11,886 nucleotides of DNA from CAYRHJ01 sp964424105 (GCA_964424105.1 CAYRHJ010000020.1:1-11886), one strand, 5' to 3'. Positions 1 to 6,380 are shown, counted from the stretch's first letter. Notes: generated from the letters alone by a model not told the origin. Numbers and translations are program-made.

Positions 1-11
1 AGACCGTCAGG

Positions 12-139
12 GAGCGGTCCGGTGTGTTTCGTCATTCCGGCGAAAGCCTGCATCCGTCATTCCGGCGGAAGCCGGCATCCAGAATCACACTGCCTGGACT
101 CCGGCCTGCGCCGGAGTGACGGAGCGCGCCGGACCGCTC
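12..139. repeat. REP-pair element framed by 11-bp inverted repeats
   Basis: A composite palindromic element. The outer edges are a perfect 11-bp inverted repeat, GAGCGGTCCGG at 12-22 and CCGGACCGCTC at 129-139. Inside are a degenerate direct arm (31-55), a fuller direct arm (56-82, starting GTCATTCCGGCGG) and an inverted arm (94-120, starting CTGGACTCCGGC), separated by an 11-nt spacer. Each arm is itself a small hairpin (for example ACTCCGGC-N4-GCCGGAGT in the inverted arm). This matches the layout of bacterial REP/BIME elements, which are non-autonomous. When translated, such arms yield artefact peptides such as VTPAQAGVQ. No transposase is present. The element lies at the 3' side of the PEP-CTERM gene and could also act as a transcript-end structure; that part is inference. 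Confidence 0.75.
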
Positions 140-198
140 GCTTTGCGCTCGCGGCTCGTGCACGGGTTGGTGAAACACGGGCATGATGGGGAACGAGA

Positions 199-237
199 GT
201 CATCGGGTCCCCCACCTCCAAAGGAGGTGGGCCACCC
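199..237 (-). repeat. GGGTGGC hairpin element, copy A
   Basis: Read on the minus strand, this starts GGGTGGCC and forms the perfect hairpin CCACCTCC-TTT-GGAGGTGG, followed by GGGACCCGATGA. It aligns along its length with the two copies at the right edge of the window. The main differences are a TG to CC change in the left arm and a matching CA to GG change in the right arm, so pairing is preserved. It lies in the read-through tail of the frameshifted PEP-CTERM gene. Confidence 0.8.
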
Positions 238-403
238 GGCCTTTCTATACGACCGCGGTCTCGTGTCGCCCTGCGTGACCTCCCCACTCCGATGACAATC
301 GTTCCCAACAGGACCATTAGTCCCGTCGCGGGCTCCGGTATCACTAACGACAGGCTGAAATTTGACTCGTATCCCGCGAAGGTAGTCAGGCCTGGCGGGG
401 ACT

Positions 404-414
404 CCCCCCCCCCC
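404..414. repeat. C11 homopolymer (possible contingency tract)
   Basis: Eleven consecutive C on the plus strand, read as G11 in the PEP-CTERM gene. Ten G would join the signal-peptide half of the protein to its PEP-CTERM tail. Tracts of this length are prone to slipped-strand length change during replication, and also to sequencing or assembly error. It is the only homopolymer of this length I see in the window. Confidence 0.85.
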
Positions 415-1178
415 GCTGATTTCCGTCGTGACCCGGATCAAGTCTCCCTGTGGTTGGCTTAGTATCTCCGAAATTCTCGTGAACGCGCTGAGCGTGTAGA
501 GGCGTTCAAATTGAGTCACGTTGTCGATCGTGACGAGCGTGTCGCCCTCGTAGCCCGAGTCCTCGACGATGAACATAAACAGATTGATCAACGGAGCTTC
601 AGCCGGCATGACGAATTCAAACGTCGAGGACAGCTTCCCCTCCCCGCGCCCCCCGGGGCGAGGTCCCCCGGGCGGGCCGGTGGCGCTATAGCTCGAGAGA
701 AAGCGCAACGAAAGTCCCAGCCCTTGCTCGCCGACAGTAACCCTCGAACTCCCGGTGGACCTATAAGACGCGCTGTTCACTCCGCTTCCCACCCTGTCGA
801 CCGGCACGAATTGCATGAAATCGTCGTTCGGGCCGGTGGTGGCGTCGGAGTCGGTGACCACCGGCCCGTTGTCGAACACCCGCGCCTCCCCCCACCCTGA
901 GGCCTGATGACTCCACTGCCAGTCGATCCCCGCCGATCCTGCGGATGCGGTCGTCCCATTGCCACCCGCCGGGCCCAGGGCCTGAATTGTTTCCGCCTTG
1001 GCCGGGGACGCACAGAGCCCAACCCCGGATACGACCCACGTAGCCAGAATCCGCAACCGCCGAATTGTGGAAAGGGTTTGTCTCACAAACACCATCTTAC
1101 CAAAATACCAGGTGTCGCACAGCCTCAAAATCCCGCCGCACCATCATTTGAGGCCACACCGCGGCGCATGACATTCAA

Positions 1179-1210
1179 GCATGGCCACGCAAGCGTGGAC
1201 CATGCCACCC
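1179..1210 (-). repeat. GGGTGGC hairpin element, copy C (longer stem)
   Basis: On the minus strand the head GGGTGGC leads straight into a long hairpin. The plus-strand arms are GCATGGCCACGC (1179-1190) and GCGTGG-a-CCATGC (1193-1205): 12 pairs with one bulged A and a 2-nt loop. It shares the head and general form with copies A, B, D and E but has a different stem sequence. It lies about 85 nt upstream of the PEP-CTERM start, between that gene and its truncated paralogue. Confidence 0.65.
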
Positions 1211-1286
1211 GTCCATCGATGTCGATGTTCCGATAACCATTGAAAGGACACATACGAATGAACTCAAAGCGGTCTTCGGCGGCATG

Positions 1287-1613
1287 TCATGAACTCCTGG
1301 AGTTTGAGGAAGATGGATTGGATGAAAACGTTCGTCTACGAAACAGTACAAGCGTTCCGATCAGCAACATCGCGCCCGTTGCCGGCTCGGGGGCGATGAA
1401 TAGGAATTCAAAGCTACTAAAGTAGTCGCGAAAGACCGGGAGTCCTGCAGGAACCTCCCCTTCCCCTTGCATCGAGGTCGTGATGCGAATCAGATCGCCT
1501 TGGTTTCCTGACAGAACAGTGTCGATGAACGTGTTCGACATCAAGTCCATCACGGTTGTGAATTGCGTCATGTTTTCGACCAGGATGCGAGAGGATCCGC
1601 TGAATCCCGAGCT
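1287..1613 (-). pseudogene. 5'-truncated PEP-CTERM protein paralogue
   Basis: C-terminal remnant (108 codons) of a second PEP-CTERM protein. Residues aligning with the neighbour include SGFSG / SGYEG, ENMTQF / DNVTQF, QGDLIRITT / QGDLIRVTT and GLPVFRDYFSSFEF / GLTTFAGYESNFSL. These are followed by APEPATG, a hydrophobic segment (AMLLIGTLVLF) and RRR, the tripartite sorting tail. The first ~178 residues expected from the neighbour, including the signal peptide, are missing. The homology begins at 1613, directly after the GGGTGGC hairpin copy B. The open frame continues upstream only across the hairpin, the tandem repeat and the antisense of the epimerase gene, and offers no credible start or secretion signal. 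Probably non-functional; it looks like the product of a deletion or insertion at the hairpin repeat. Confidence 0.8.
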
Positions 1614-1637
1614 ACCTCCAAAGGAGGTGGGCCACCC
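1614..1637 (-). repeat. GGGTGGC hairpin element, copy B (half element)
   Basis: On the minus strand: GGGTGGCC, then ACCTCC-TTT-GGAGGT. It matches copy A through the hairpin but stops there; the GGGGGAcCCGATGA tail is missing and PEP-CTERM coding sequence follows immediately. In the antisense frame it reads GWPTSFGG, an artefact peptide rather than a protein motif. Confidence 0.75.
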
Positions 1638-1640
1638 GGC

Positions 1641-1730
1641 CATGAACGGCGTGACCATGAACGGCGTGACCATGAACGGCGCGACGATAGGCGACTTGAC
1701 CATAGACGGCTTGACCATTGGCGGCTGGAA
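1641..1730. repeat. 15-bp tandem repeat, six units
   Basis: Six 15-bp units. Two are identical (CATGAACGGCGTGAC), the third differs by one base, and units four to six are progressively divergent (GATAGGCGACTTGAC, CATAGACGGCTTGAC, CATTGGCGGCTGGAA). It begins just after hairpin copy B and ends 18 nt before the epimerase ATG, so it occupies that gene's promoter region. Units four and five create TTGACC (1696-1701, 1711-1716), similar to a -35 hexamer, but I see no well-spaced -10. Confidence 0.85.
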
Positions 1731-1748
1731 TTCTAAGGTAGCGGGCTG

Positions 1749-2807
1749 ATGGACAAACCGCATGGCGACATTGATCTGGTTACGGGCGGCACGGGGCTTC
1801 TGGGCAGCCACATCGTCGAACAACTGCGCCGTGGTCAAGGCCGGGTGCGGGCGTTGGTGCGTCAAGGTTCGGACACGAGTTGGCTTCGCGCGCAGAACGT
1901 CGAGTTGGTGGAAGGAGACGTCACGGATGCGTCCAGCCTGGTGTCGGCGTGTCGCGGAATCAGGAATGTTTATCATGCGGCGGCTCGCGTTGGGGACTGG
2001 GGACCGTGGCGAGAATTCGTCGCGATTTCCATCGACGGAACGCGTCATCTGGTGAATGCGGCGACTCGTGCGGGGGTGGCTCGTTTTCTGCATATCAGTT
2101 CGATCAGCTCCTATGGGCATGTGGACGGCGCTGGGAAGGTTCTGGATGAAACGTCGCCGCTGGGACAAAACCTGGCGAGGTGGAGCTATTACAGCCGTGC
2201 CAAGGTGGCGGCGGAGGAGATTGTGTGGGATGCCCATCGTGCGGGAGGGATTCAAGTAACCGTGATCCGGCCCAGTTGGTTGTATGGGCCTCGGGATCGG
2301 GCGACGCTGCGGCGGATGATCGGTGCAATTCGTGCGGGTAAGACGAAATTGATTGGGGATGGAACGAATCGATTGAATCTGGTTCATGCGGGCAATGTTG
2401 CGGAAGCGGCCATTCTGGCGGCTGAATCGGAAAAGGCGATCGGCGAAGCTTATAATTGCAGCCACGACGGCGTGATTACGCAGGCGGAGTATGTGAACGC
2501 GGTGGCGGCTGCGATCGGCGAAGGCCCTATGCGGCGATCGGTGCCGTACGGCGTGGTGAAATCGGCGGCGTTTGCGTTTGAAGTGTTCGGACATCTATTC
2601 GGGCGAAAGAAACCACCGCTGGTGACGCGGTATTCGGCTTGGCTGATGGGTCGGCGTTGCTTTTTCGAATGTGAAAAGATCAAGCGGGACCTGGGCTGGA
2701 GCTCGTCGATTACCTATGACGAGGGCATTCCGGCGGCTGTTGAGTGGTATCTGCGAGCGCATGAGAGCCAATGGGCGTCGGCGGAGGTTTCAGCGGCACA
2801 AGTCTAG
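1749..2807 (+). CDS. NAD-dependent epimerase/dehydratase (extended SDR)
   Basis: Extended short-chain dehydrogenase/reductase, 352 aa, a full length for the family, presumably cytosolic. Visible motifs: the Rossmann NAD(P)-binding glycine motif TGGTGLLG (12-19); GDVTD (57-60) at the adenine-binding position; HAAA at 76-79; the catalytic serine region SSISSYG (117-123); the catalytic YxxxK as Y148/K152; and RPSWLYGP (174-181). The C-terminal half (about 190-335) is the variable substrate domain. The fold fits nucleotide-sugar epimerases/dehydratases and 3-beta-hydroxysteroid or sterol-carboxylate dehydrogenase-like enzymes, so the substrate cannot be told from sequence. An in-frame TAA at 1734 limits the start, and AAGGTAG (1735-1741) precedes the ATG by 7 nt. 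A 15-bp tandem repeat sits just upstream. The next gene follows after 111 nt on the same strand. Confidence 0.9.
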   Translation: MDKPHGDIDLVTGGTGLLGSHIVEQLRRGQGRVRALVRQGSDTSWLRAQNVELVEGDVTDASSLVSACRGIRNVYHAAARVGDWGPWREFVAISIDGTRHLVNAATRAGVARFLHISSISSYGHVDGAGKVLDETSPLGQNLARWSYYSRAKVAAEEIVWDAHRAGGIQVTVIRPSWLYGPRDRATLRRMIGAIRAGKTKLIGDGTNRLNLVHAGNVAEAAILAAESEKAIGEAYNCSHDGVITQAEYVNAVAAAIGEGPMRRSVPYGVVKSAAFAFEVFGHLFGRKKPPLVTRYSAWLMGRRCFFECEKIKRDLGWSSSITYDEGIPAAVEWYLRAHESQWASAEVSAAQV

Positions 2808-2918
2808 ACCTTGTCGCAAAACAGCAATCGGAGGTATCGGCGGATTTCGACTTGGCGACGGACGCGGCGAATCGCTGTTGCGATCCAAGCGGCGGTTGCT
2901 GTTGAATGAGTCAAATTC

Positions 2919-3224
2919 ATGTTCACGATCATCTGGCAGTTCACCGTCAAGCCCGAGCGCACCGTCGATTTCGAACGGGCCAACGGGCCGGCGGGAACGT
3001 GGGCGCGTTTTTACGGTCAGGACGCGGGGTATCTTGGCGTGGAGTTGCTGCGGGATGCCGACGTCGTCGGGCGATACTTCACGATCGATCGCTGGCGGTC
3101 GCGTGACGAGTACGAGTCGTTCATGGCAACGCATCAGGACGAGTTTGATTCGATCGATCGAGCCTGCGACGTATACACGCTCGATGAAAAGAAACTGGGC
3201 TGTTTCAGCTCGGCGGAGGAGTGA
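2919..3224 (+). CDS. ABM-like dimeric alpha/beta-barrel protein
   Basis: Small protein (101 aa) resembling the antibiotic biosynthesis monooxygenase (ABM) / dimeric alpha-beta barrel family. Evidence is the opening strand MFTIIWQFTVKP, a central YLGVELLRD strand, then YFTIDRWRSRDEYESFM, the strand-helix pattern with the conserved Trp and aromatic residues of this fold. Family members are usually dimers; some are heme-degrading or quinone monooxygenases, many have no known substrate. No cofactor-specific residues can be assigned here. The start is the ATG at 2919, with no clear Shine-Dalgarno. It lies 111 nt after the dehydrogenase and could be co-transcribed with it. It converges on the peptidase gene, leaving 159 nt (3225-3383) with no recognisable gene and no convincing terminator. 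Confidence 0.75.
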   Translation: MFTIIWQFTVKPERTVDFERANGPAGTWARFYGQDAGYLGVELLRDADVVGRYFTIDRWRSRDEYESFMATHQDEFDSIDRACDVYTLDEKKLGCFSSAEE

Positions 3225-3383
3225 TGCATCAGGTCGGCACAGGGAAACGGCGCGCATGCGTTGGCGATGGCGGAGTTGTTGGGGGGCAGTCGTGGTGTTT
3301 CGGATCGTCATGAAAGGCAACGGCGAAGGATGCGTGTTCGGAGGCCCAACGTCGATTGTGCGGGCGGGGGAACGCCGGTTCGG

Positions 3384-4523
3384 TCAGCGGCGGCGTAACA
3401 TGTTCGCAGCCGTCCTTTTCAGCAGGCTGTCGAAGTCGTTTTGCAATTGCGTCAGGCGCTCCTTCAATCGCTCGTTTCGGCCGGTGTAATTCTGTTTCGT
3501 GGTGACCAGGGCCACAAACCAATCGACAAGCCCCGAAAAGTCGTTCAAATCCACGAATTCCGGCCCGAGTTTCTTGGTGCGGGTGTTCATGTTGTGATAG
3601 TTGCCCAGGGCGATGCACATTCCCGTCGCGTCGTATCCCAGCTCGCAAAACGCCGACGACTCGCAGGCGCCGCCATCCATCAACCGCCGCTGCCACTTGA
3701 ACCGCTTGTTGCGTTTGGCGAGGTCGGTGGCTACGTTCGCACAAAAGGCGGTGGCGGACGATGTGAACGTCGTCGCCCGATCGCCCACGCGCAAGATCGG
3801 CCCATCGCCCATCTTGGCATTGATGAGCTGCGAGCTGTTTTCGACGGCCACCACGACACATCGTTTGGGAACGGTGTTGAGGCGGCAGGCGGCCATGGCG
3901 CCGATGAAACCGACCTCCTCGGCCCGCGTGAACAGGAAGTAGGCTTCACCGGTGACTCGGCGGCGATCGATCTCGTCGATGCAGGCCAGCATTGCGGCGG
4001 CGCCGGCGAGGTCGTCACAGGCTCGTGTATGGATTCGACCATCCCTGACGACCGGGTCGGGAAAATCCCACATTCCCGGGCTGTCGGCAGCGACGCATTG
4101 TTTCACGTGGAAGACGGCGTCTTTGACAATTCGACGCGTGCCTTTCTTGACCGTTTTCGTTGCGGCAACGGTTCCCTTGACCCACGCGCCGTCAGAAAAG
4201 AACCGAACCTTCGTGCCGGTCGGAATGTACTCGGCGAAGACGCCCCCTCGCCAATCCGCACGGACCCGCTCCTTCGATATCATATTGGTGGCCACGAATC
4301 CCGGATGATCGAGATGGGCGCTCAAACAGACGGGCCGGCGTACGCGGCGGGAACCTCGACGATAATGCATCATGACGTTGCCGACGGCGTCCTGCCGCCA
4401 GGAAACGTTTTTCCGGGCATCCGCGAAGTTGCGGACGAATTCGATGACGTGTTGCTCCGCGAAAGGGGCCGTCGGCAATGCCAAGACGTCTTTCAGCAAT
4501 TTCAGTCTGTGATTGGTAATCAT
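3384..4523 (-). CDS. M42-like metallo-aminopeptidase
   Basis: Predicted dinuclear-zinc aminopeptidase of the M42 (glutamyl aminopeptidase / cellulase M-like) group, cytosolic, 379 aa from the ATG at 4523. Ligand motifs appear in the family's order: H70-x-D72 (SAHLDHPGF), the bridging Asp in RACDDLAG (D170), catalytic and ligand Glu in TRAEEVGFIGA (E202/E203), acidic E228 in AVENSS, and His in LGNYHNMN (H310). The insert between about 80 and 160 (GTKVRFFSDGAWVKGTV) corresponds to the PDZ-like/oligomerisation domain of M42 enzymes. The C-terminus ends in a charged, probably helical tail (350-379). Upstream in-frame starts exist (ATG 4562, TTG 4610). I prefer 4523 because it puts the first helix (LLKDVLALPTAPFAEQ) at the N-terminus as in relatives, but 4562 is possible. 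M28 or M20 membership is the alternative. Confidence 0.8.
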   Translation of the reverse strand: MITNHRLKLLKDVLALPTAPFAEQHVIEFVRNFADARKNVSWRQDAVGNVMMHYRRGSRRVRRPVCLSAHLDHPGFVATNMISKERVRADWRGGVFAEYIPTGTKVRFFSDGAWVKGTVAATKTVKKGTRRIVKDAVFHVKQCVAADSPGMWDFPDPVVRDGRIHTRACDDLAGAAAMLACIDEIDRRRVTGEAYFLFTRAEEVGFIGAMAACRLNTVPKRCVVVAVENSSQLINAKMGDGPILRVGDRATTFTSSATAFCANVATDLAKRNKRFKWQRRLMDGGACESSAFCELGYDATGMCIALGNYHNMNTRTKKLGPEFVDLNDFSGLVDWFVALVTTKQNYTGRNERLKERLTQLQNDFDSLLKRTAANMLRRR

Positions 4524-4576
4524 GTTGTTTTCACGCGGTCCCAGATGACCCATTGAGTTCATCCCGTCTACGTGGA

Positions 4577-4610
4577 CGTGATGAATATCACGAGAATAGG
4601 ATTCGGACAA
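4577..4610 (-). promoter_or_regulatory. Candidate peptidase promoter with GTGA-N6-TCAC dyad
   Basis: On the minus strand TTGTCC (4610-4605) and TATTCA (4587-4582) are 17 nt apart. The -35 matches consensus at four of six positions, but the -10 matches at only three. Overlapping the -10 is a perfect dyad, CGTGAT-gaat-ATCACG (4577-4592), containing GTGA-N6-TCAC, the core spacing of CRP/FNR-family sites. A transcript from here would start just upstream of 4562, allowing either ATG start of the peptidase but not the TTG at 4610. Confidence 0.3.
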
Positions 4611-4688
4611 GTTGGTTTTGATCAGGTTGCGTCAAAAGCGCCGTCGGCGACCCACAGGCGGGCAGGTCATGCAAAATATGAACCCAGG

Positions 4689-5078
4689 CTAATGGAGTAT
4701 CGTTCCGGTGGCTGCCACCACCTCGACCGGCAAGCGCAAGAAGTAATAACCCGCGAACACGACGATGGACAGCGAAAGGGCGACCATCCCTAAAAAGAAG
4801 CCCGTCCAAGATTGCCGCTGAAGCGTGTTGCGACGTTGCCCGGCACTGTTAAACCCCATGGCTGCGCCGATCGCAGCGAGCAAGCACGCCAGGGCAATGC
4901 AAATCAAGAACGCGGGCTTGAAAGCGCCCGATTTGGCAAAACGAATGGCCCGCAGCTCCGGATCGTAACGCATGACACCGGCGATGGCGGCCAACGCCAG
5001 CGGCACGATGGAGGCGGCGGAAATGATCAGGGAATAACGCGCTTGTACGTCGAATCGTCTGAATCGGGGCAGTGCCAA
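4689..5078 (-). CDS. Small three-TM membrane protein of unknown function
   Basis: I do not recognise the family. The 129-aa product has three clear hydrophobic segments: about 16-37 (SLIISAASIVPLALAAIAGV), 55-77 (PAFLICIALACLLAAIGAAMGF) and 92-113 (GFFLGMVALSLSIVVFAGYYF). These are linked by a charged loop (RYDPELRAIRFAKSGAFK) and a second one (NSAGQRRNTLQRQSW). The N-terminus is basic (RFRRFDVQAR). The start is a TTG at 5078, seven nt after a strong GGAGGG (5086-5091). The upstream TTG at 5093 would place that site inside the gene and is less likely. It lies between the secreted alpha/alpha-barrel gene and the peptidase on the same strand, with gaps of about 170 nt on both sides, so co-transcription is possible but not shown. 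Confidence 0.7.
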   Translation of the reverse strand: MALPRFRRFDVQARYSLIISAASIVPLALAAIAGVMRYDPELRAIRFAKSGAFKPAFLICIALACLLAAIGAAMGFNSAGQRRNTLQRQSWTGFFLGMVALSLSIVVFAGYYFLRLPVEVVAATGTILH

Positions 5079-5085
5079 CGATGAA

Positions 5086-5091
5086 CCCTCC
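5086..5091 (-). promoter_or_regulatory. Ribosome binding site deciding a TTG start
   Basis: GGAGGG on the minus strand, 7 nt before TTG 5078. It is one of the strongest Shine-Dalgarno matches in the window and the reason for choosing 5078 over the TTG at 5093. The preceding gap (5150-5205) is conspicuously AT-rich and probably holds the promoter, but no hexamer pair stands out. Confidence 0.55.
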
Positions 5092-5252
5092 AATCGGATG
5101 CAACAGAACCGCCACCGTTAGGGGGCGGGGTTCTTGGGGCATGTGTGTTTACGGGTTTTTTGGTGCTTTTATGTCTTAAATATTTTGTACGAATGGGGTT
5201 AGCGTTCGGATCGCCCGGACACATTCTTGAACATGGGCCCGCGGGCAGAACG

Positions 5253-6380
5253 TTATCGTTCCCGCGTCGTTTGCAAAGCCAGAATCGCGTAGGCCGTCAC
5301 CAGATACGGATTTCCTTCATACCAGCGGTCGGCTTCGTTCACCCAACTGCCGTCGCGTCTTTGCAATTCCGCCAGCTTTTCACACAAATCGGCACGCCAG
5401 ACGTGCTTTCGCCCGCGCGAATCCTCGATCACGTCTTCACCCCAGGCATGCAGCGCCCGAGCAAACACATGGTAATAATAATAAAGACCTTCCTTCGATC
5501 GGGCGCCGGGCATGTTGGGATTTACGTCCAAGGTGTAATGACGGCGAATCCATTCCATGGCCGCCTGCACGCGAGAATCTTTCCGATCCAATCCGGCATA
5601 CAACAGGCTCTTGAAACCTGCGTAGGTCATGGACCCGTAGGACCGCAACATGGGGCGACCCTCGACGATCTCCGTGCCGGCTTTGCTTTCGCCTCCGTTG
5701 ACCGGCGAATAGATGAATCCGCCGTCGTCGGCACCGCGAGCGAAAGGCTGATCGTTGACGGAACTGGACATTTGACAGCGTGAAATGAAACGAATGGCCT
5801 TGCGATAGACCGGATCGTCTGCGGGCAACCCGCTTTGTTTCAGGGCTTCGAGCATCAACTGCGTGTTAGACAAGTCCGGGCGTTTGTTCGTGCCATAGCC
5901 CGCACCGCCGAACCAGACGCTTTCATGATCGTGGTCCTCCTCCTCGTCCCACTGTCCCTTTTTCAGAAAACCCTGCGCATCTCGGATGATCGGGTCGAAT
6001 CGCGAATCACCTGCGGCGCTCAAAGCCAACAACGCCACGCTGGTATAATAATTCCGCAAGCCGGCGTCCGGAACGTAGATGCCGCCGTCCGGCTGAACAA
6101 ACCGCAGGACATGCTCCAACGCACTCTTGACGGCGTCGTGTTTGGGGCCGAAGTGTTCATCTTGAATGAAACACTTGACGACCAGTGACGTGACCGCCGG
6201 GTCGCTGCGTTCCCGCAGGAGCCAGCCGCCGTCCGGTTGCTGACCCGCTAGAAGGAATGCCAGTCCTTCTTGAATGGTTTGCTCGACGGAATCCGTCGCG
6301 CCACCGTCGGCCCGGGCGAAGTGTCCGGTAGCGTTTAGTCCGACCATCACGCCGAGAATTCGAATGAACGCGGTCTTCAT
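5253..6380 (-). CDS. Secreted squalene-cyclase/prenyltransferase-fold protein
   Basis: Exported protein (375 aa) with an alpha/alpha-barrel of the terpene cyclase / protein prenyltransferase type. A signal peptide is clear: KTAFIR, hydrophobic core, ARA cleavage after about residue 24. QW-like or PFTB repeats follow at AFLLAGQQPDGGW (41-53), LRFVQPDGGIYV (92-103), SNTQLMLEAL (171-180) and LAELQRRDGSWVN (337-348), the last ending in YLVTAYAILAL. It is about half the length of squalene-hopene cyclase and lacks the DxDD acid motif, so cyclase activity is unlikely. An acidic/His patch (WDEEEDHDHES, 144-154) and a central SYGSMTYAGFKSLLYAG repeat are notable. The ATG at 6380 is preceded by GGAGA at 8-nt spacing; the longer reading from 6422 adds residues that would disrupt the signal peptide. 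Planctomycetes often encode exported proteins of this fold; their function is unknown to me. Confidence 0.85.
   Translation of the reverse strand: MKTAFIRILGVMVGLNATGHFARADGGATDSVEQTIQEGLAFLLAGQQPDGGWLLRERSDPAVTSLVVKCFIQDEHFGPKHDAVKSALEHVLRFVQPDGGIYVPDAGLRNYYTSVALLALSAAGDSRFDPIIRDAQGFLKKGQWDEEEDHDHESVWFGGAGYGTNKRPDLSNTQLMLEALKQSGLPADDPVYRKAIRFISRCQMSSSVNDQPFARGADDGGFIYSPVNGGESKAGTEIVEGRPMLRSYGSMTYAGFKSLLYAGLDRKDSRVQAAMEWIRRHYTLDVNPNMPGARSKEGLYYYYHVFARALHAWGEDVIEDSRGRKHVWRADLCEKLAELQRRDGSWVNEADRWYEGNPYLVTAYAILALQTTRER

Larger units (their letters stand above)
57..1095 (-). pseudogene. Secreted PEP-CTERM protein, frameshifted at a homopolymer
   Basis: A surface or secreted protein of unknown function carrying an exosortase-type sorting tail. 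The ATG at 1095 gives a signal peptide (basic RRLR, hydrophobic core, AKA cleavage near residue 34); an in-frame TTG at 1128 is less likely. The body (about residues 35-230) has no domain I recognise. It is low in cysteine, with a Gly/Pro-rich stretch near 140-153. As given, the frame runs into unrelated codons after ISGGGG and stops at 85. Removing one G from the G11 tract (C11 at 404-414) restores GLTTFAGYESNFSLSL followed by VIPEPATG, a hydrophobic segment and basic residues, matching the paralogue at 1287-1613. In the restored frame the usual stop after the basic cluster is absent, and reading continues through two repeats to 57. It may be a pseudogene, a phase-variable gene or a sequencing error; the homology for the frameshift is strong. 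Confidence 0.8.

Noticed and set aside
1480..1749. Small plus-strand gene whose TGA overlaps the dehydrogenase ATG
   Set aside because: It is antisense to the PEP-CTERM remnant and then translates the 15-bp repeat (MNGVT units); the overlap looks coincidental and no ribosome site or fold supports it.
1640..2594. Long open minus-strand frame antisense to the dehydrogenase gene, continuous with the PEP-CTERM remnant
   Set aside because: The plus strand encodes a complete SDR with all catalytic motifs. The antisense product is Arg/His/Pro-rich shadow sequence; only the part below 1614 shows homology to a real protein.
3222..3231. Perfect palindrome TGATGCATCA overlapping the stop of the ABM-like gene
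   Set aside because: A 10-bp palindrome with no loop is expected by chance in a window of this size, and there is no second copy or T-run.
2671..3489. Plus-strand frame of 272 codons overlapping the dehydrogenase end, the ABM gene and the peptidase end
   Set aside because: The translation is Arg/Ser-rich with no fold signature and crosses three better-supported genes.
3441..4556. Plus-strand frame of 371 codons opposite the peptidase gene
   Set aside because: The minus strand carries the ordered metal-ligand motifs of an M42-like peptidase; the plus frame is its antisense shadow.
5105..5134. Inverted repeat AGAACCGCC ... GGCGGGGTTCT as an intrinsic terminator
   Set aside because: The stem has a bulge and neither strand has a T-run after it; it lies immediately upstream of the small membrane protein gene rather than after a gene end.
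1749..6380. A hopanoid or sterol cluster, from the SDR enzyme plus the squalene-cyclase-fold protein
   Set aside because: The cyclase-fold protein is exported, half length and lacks DxDD, and no squalene synthase, shc or other hpn-type gene is present; the SDR substrate is undetermined.
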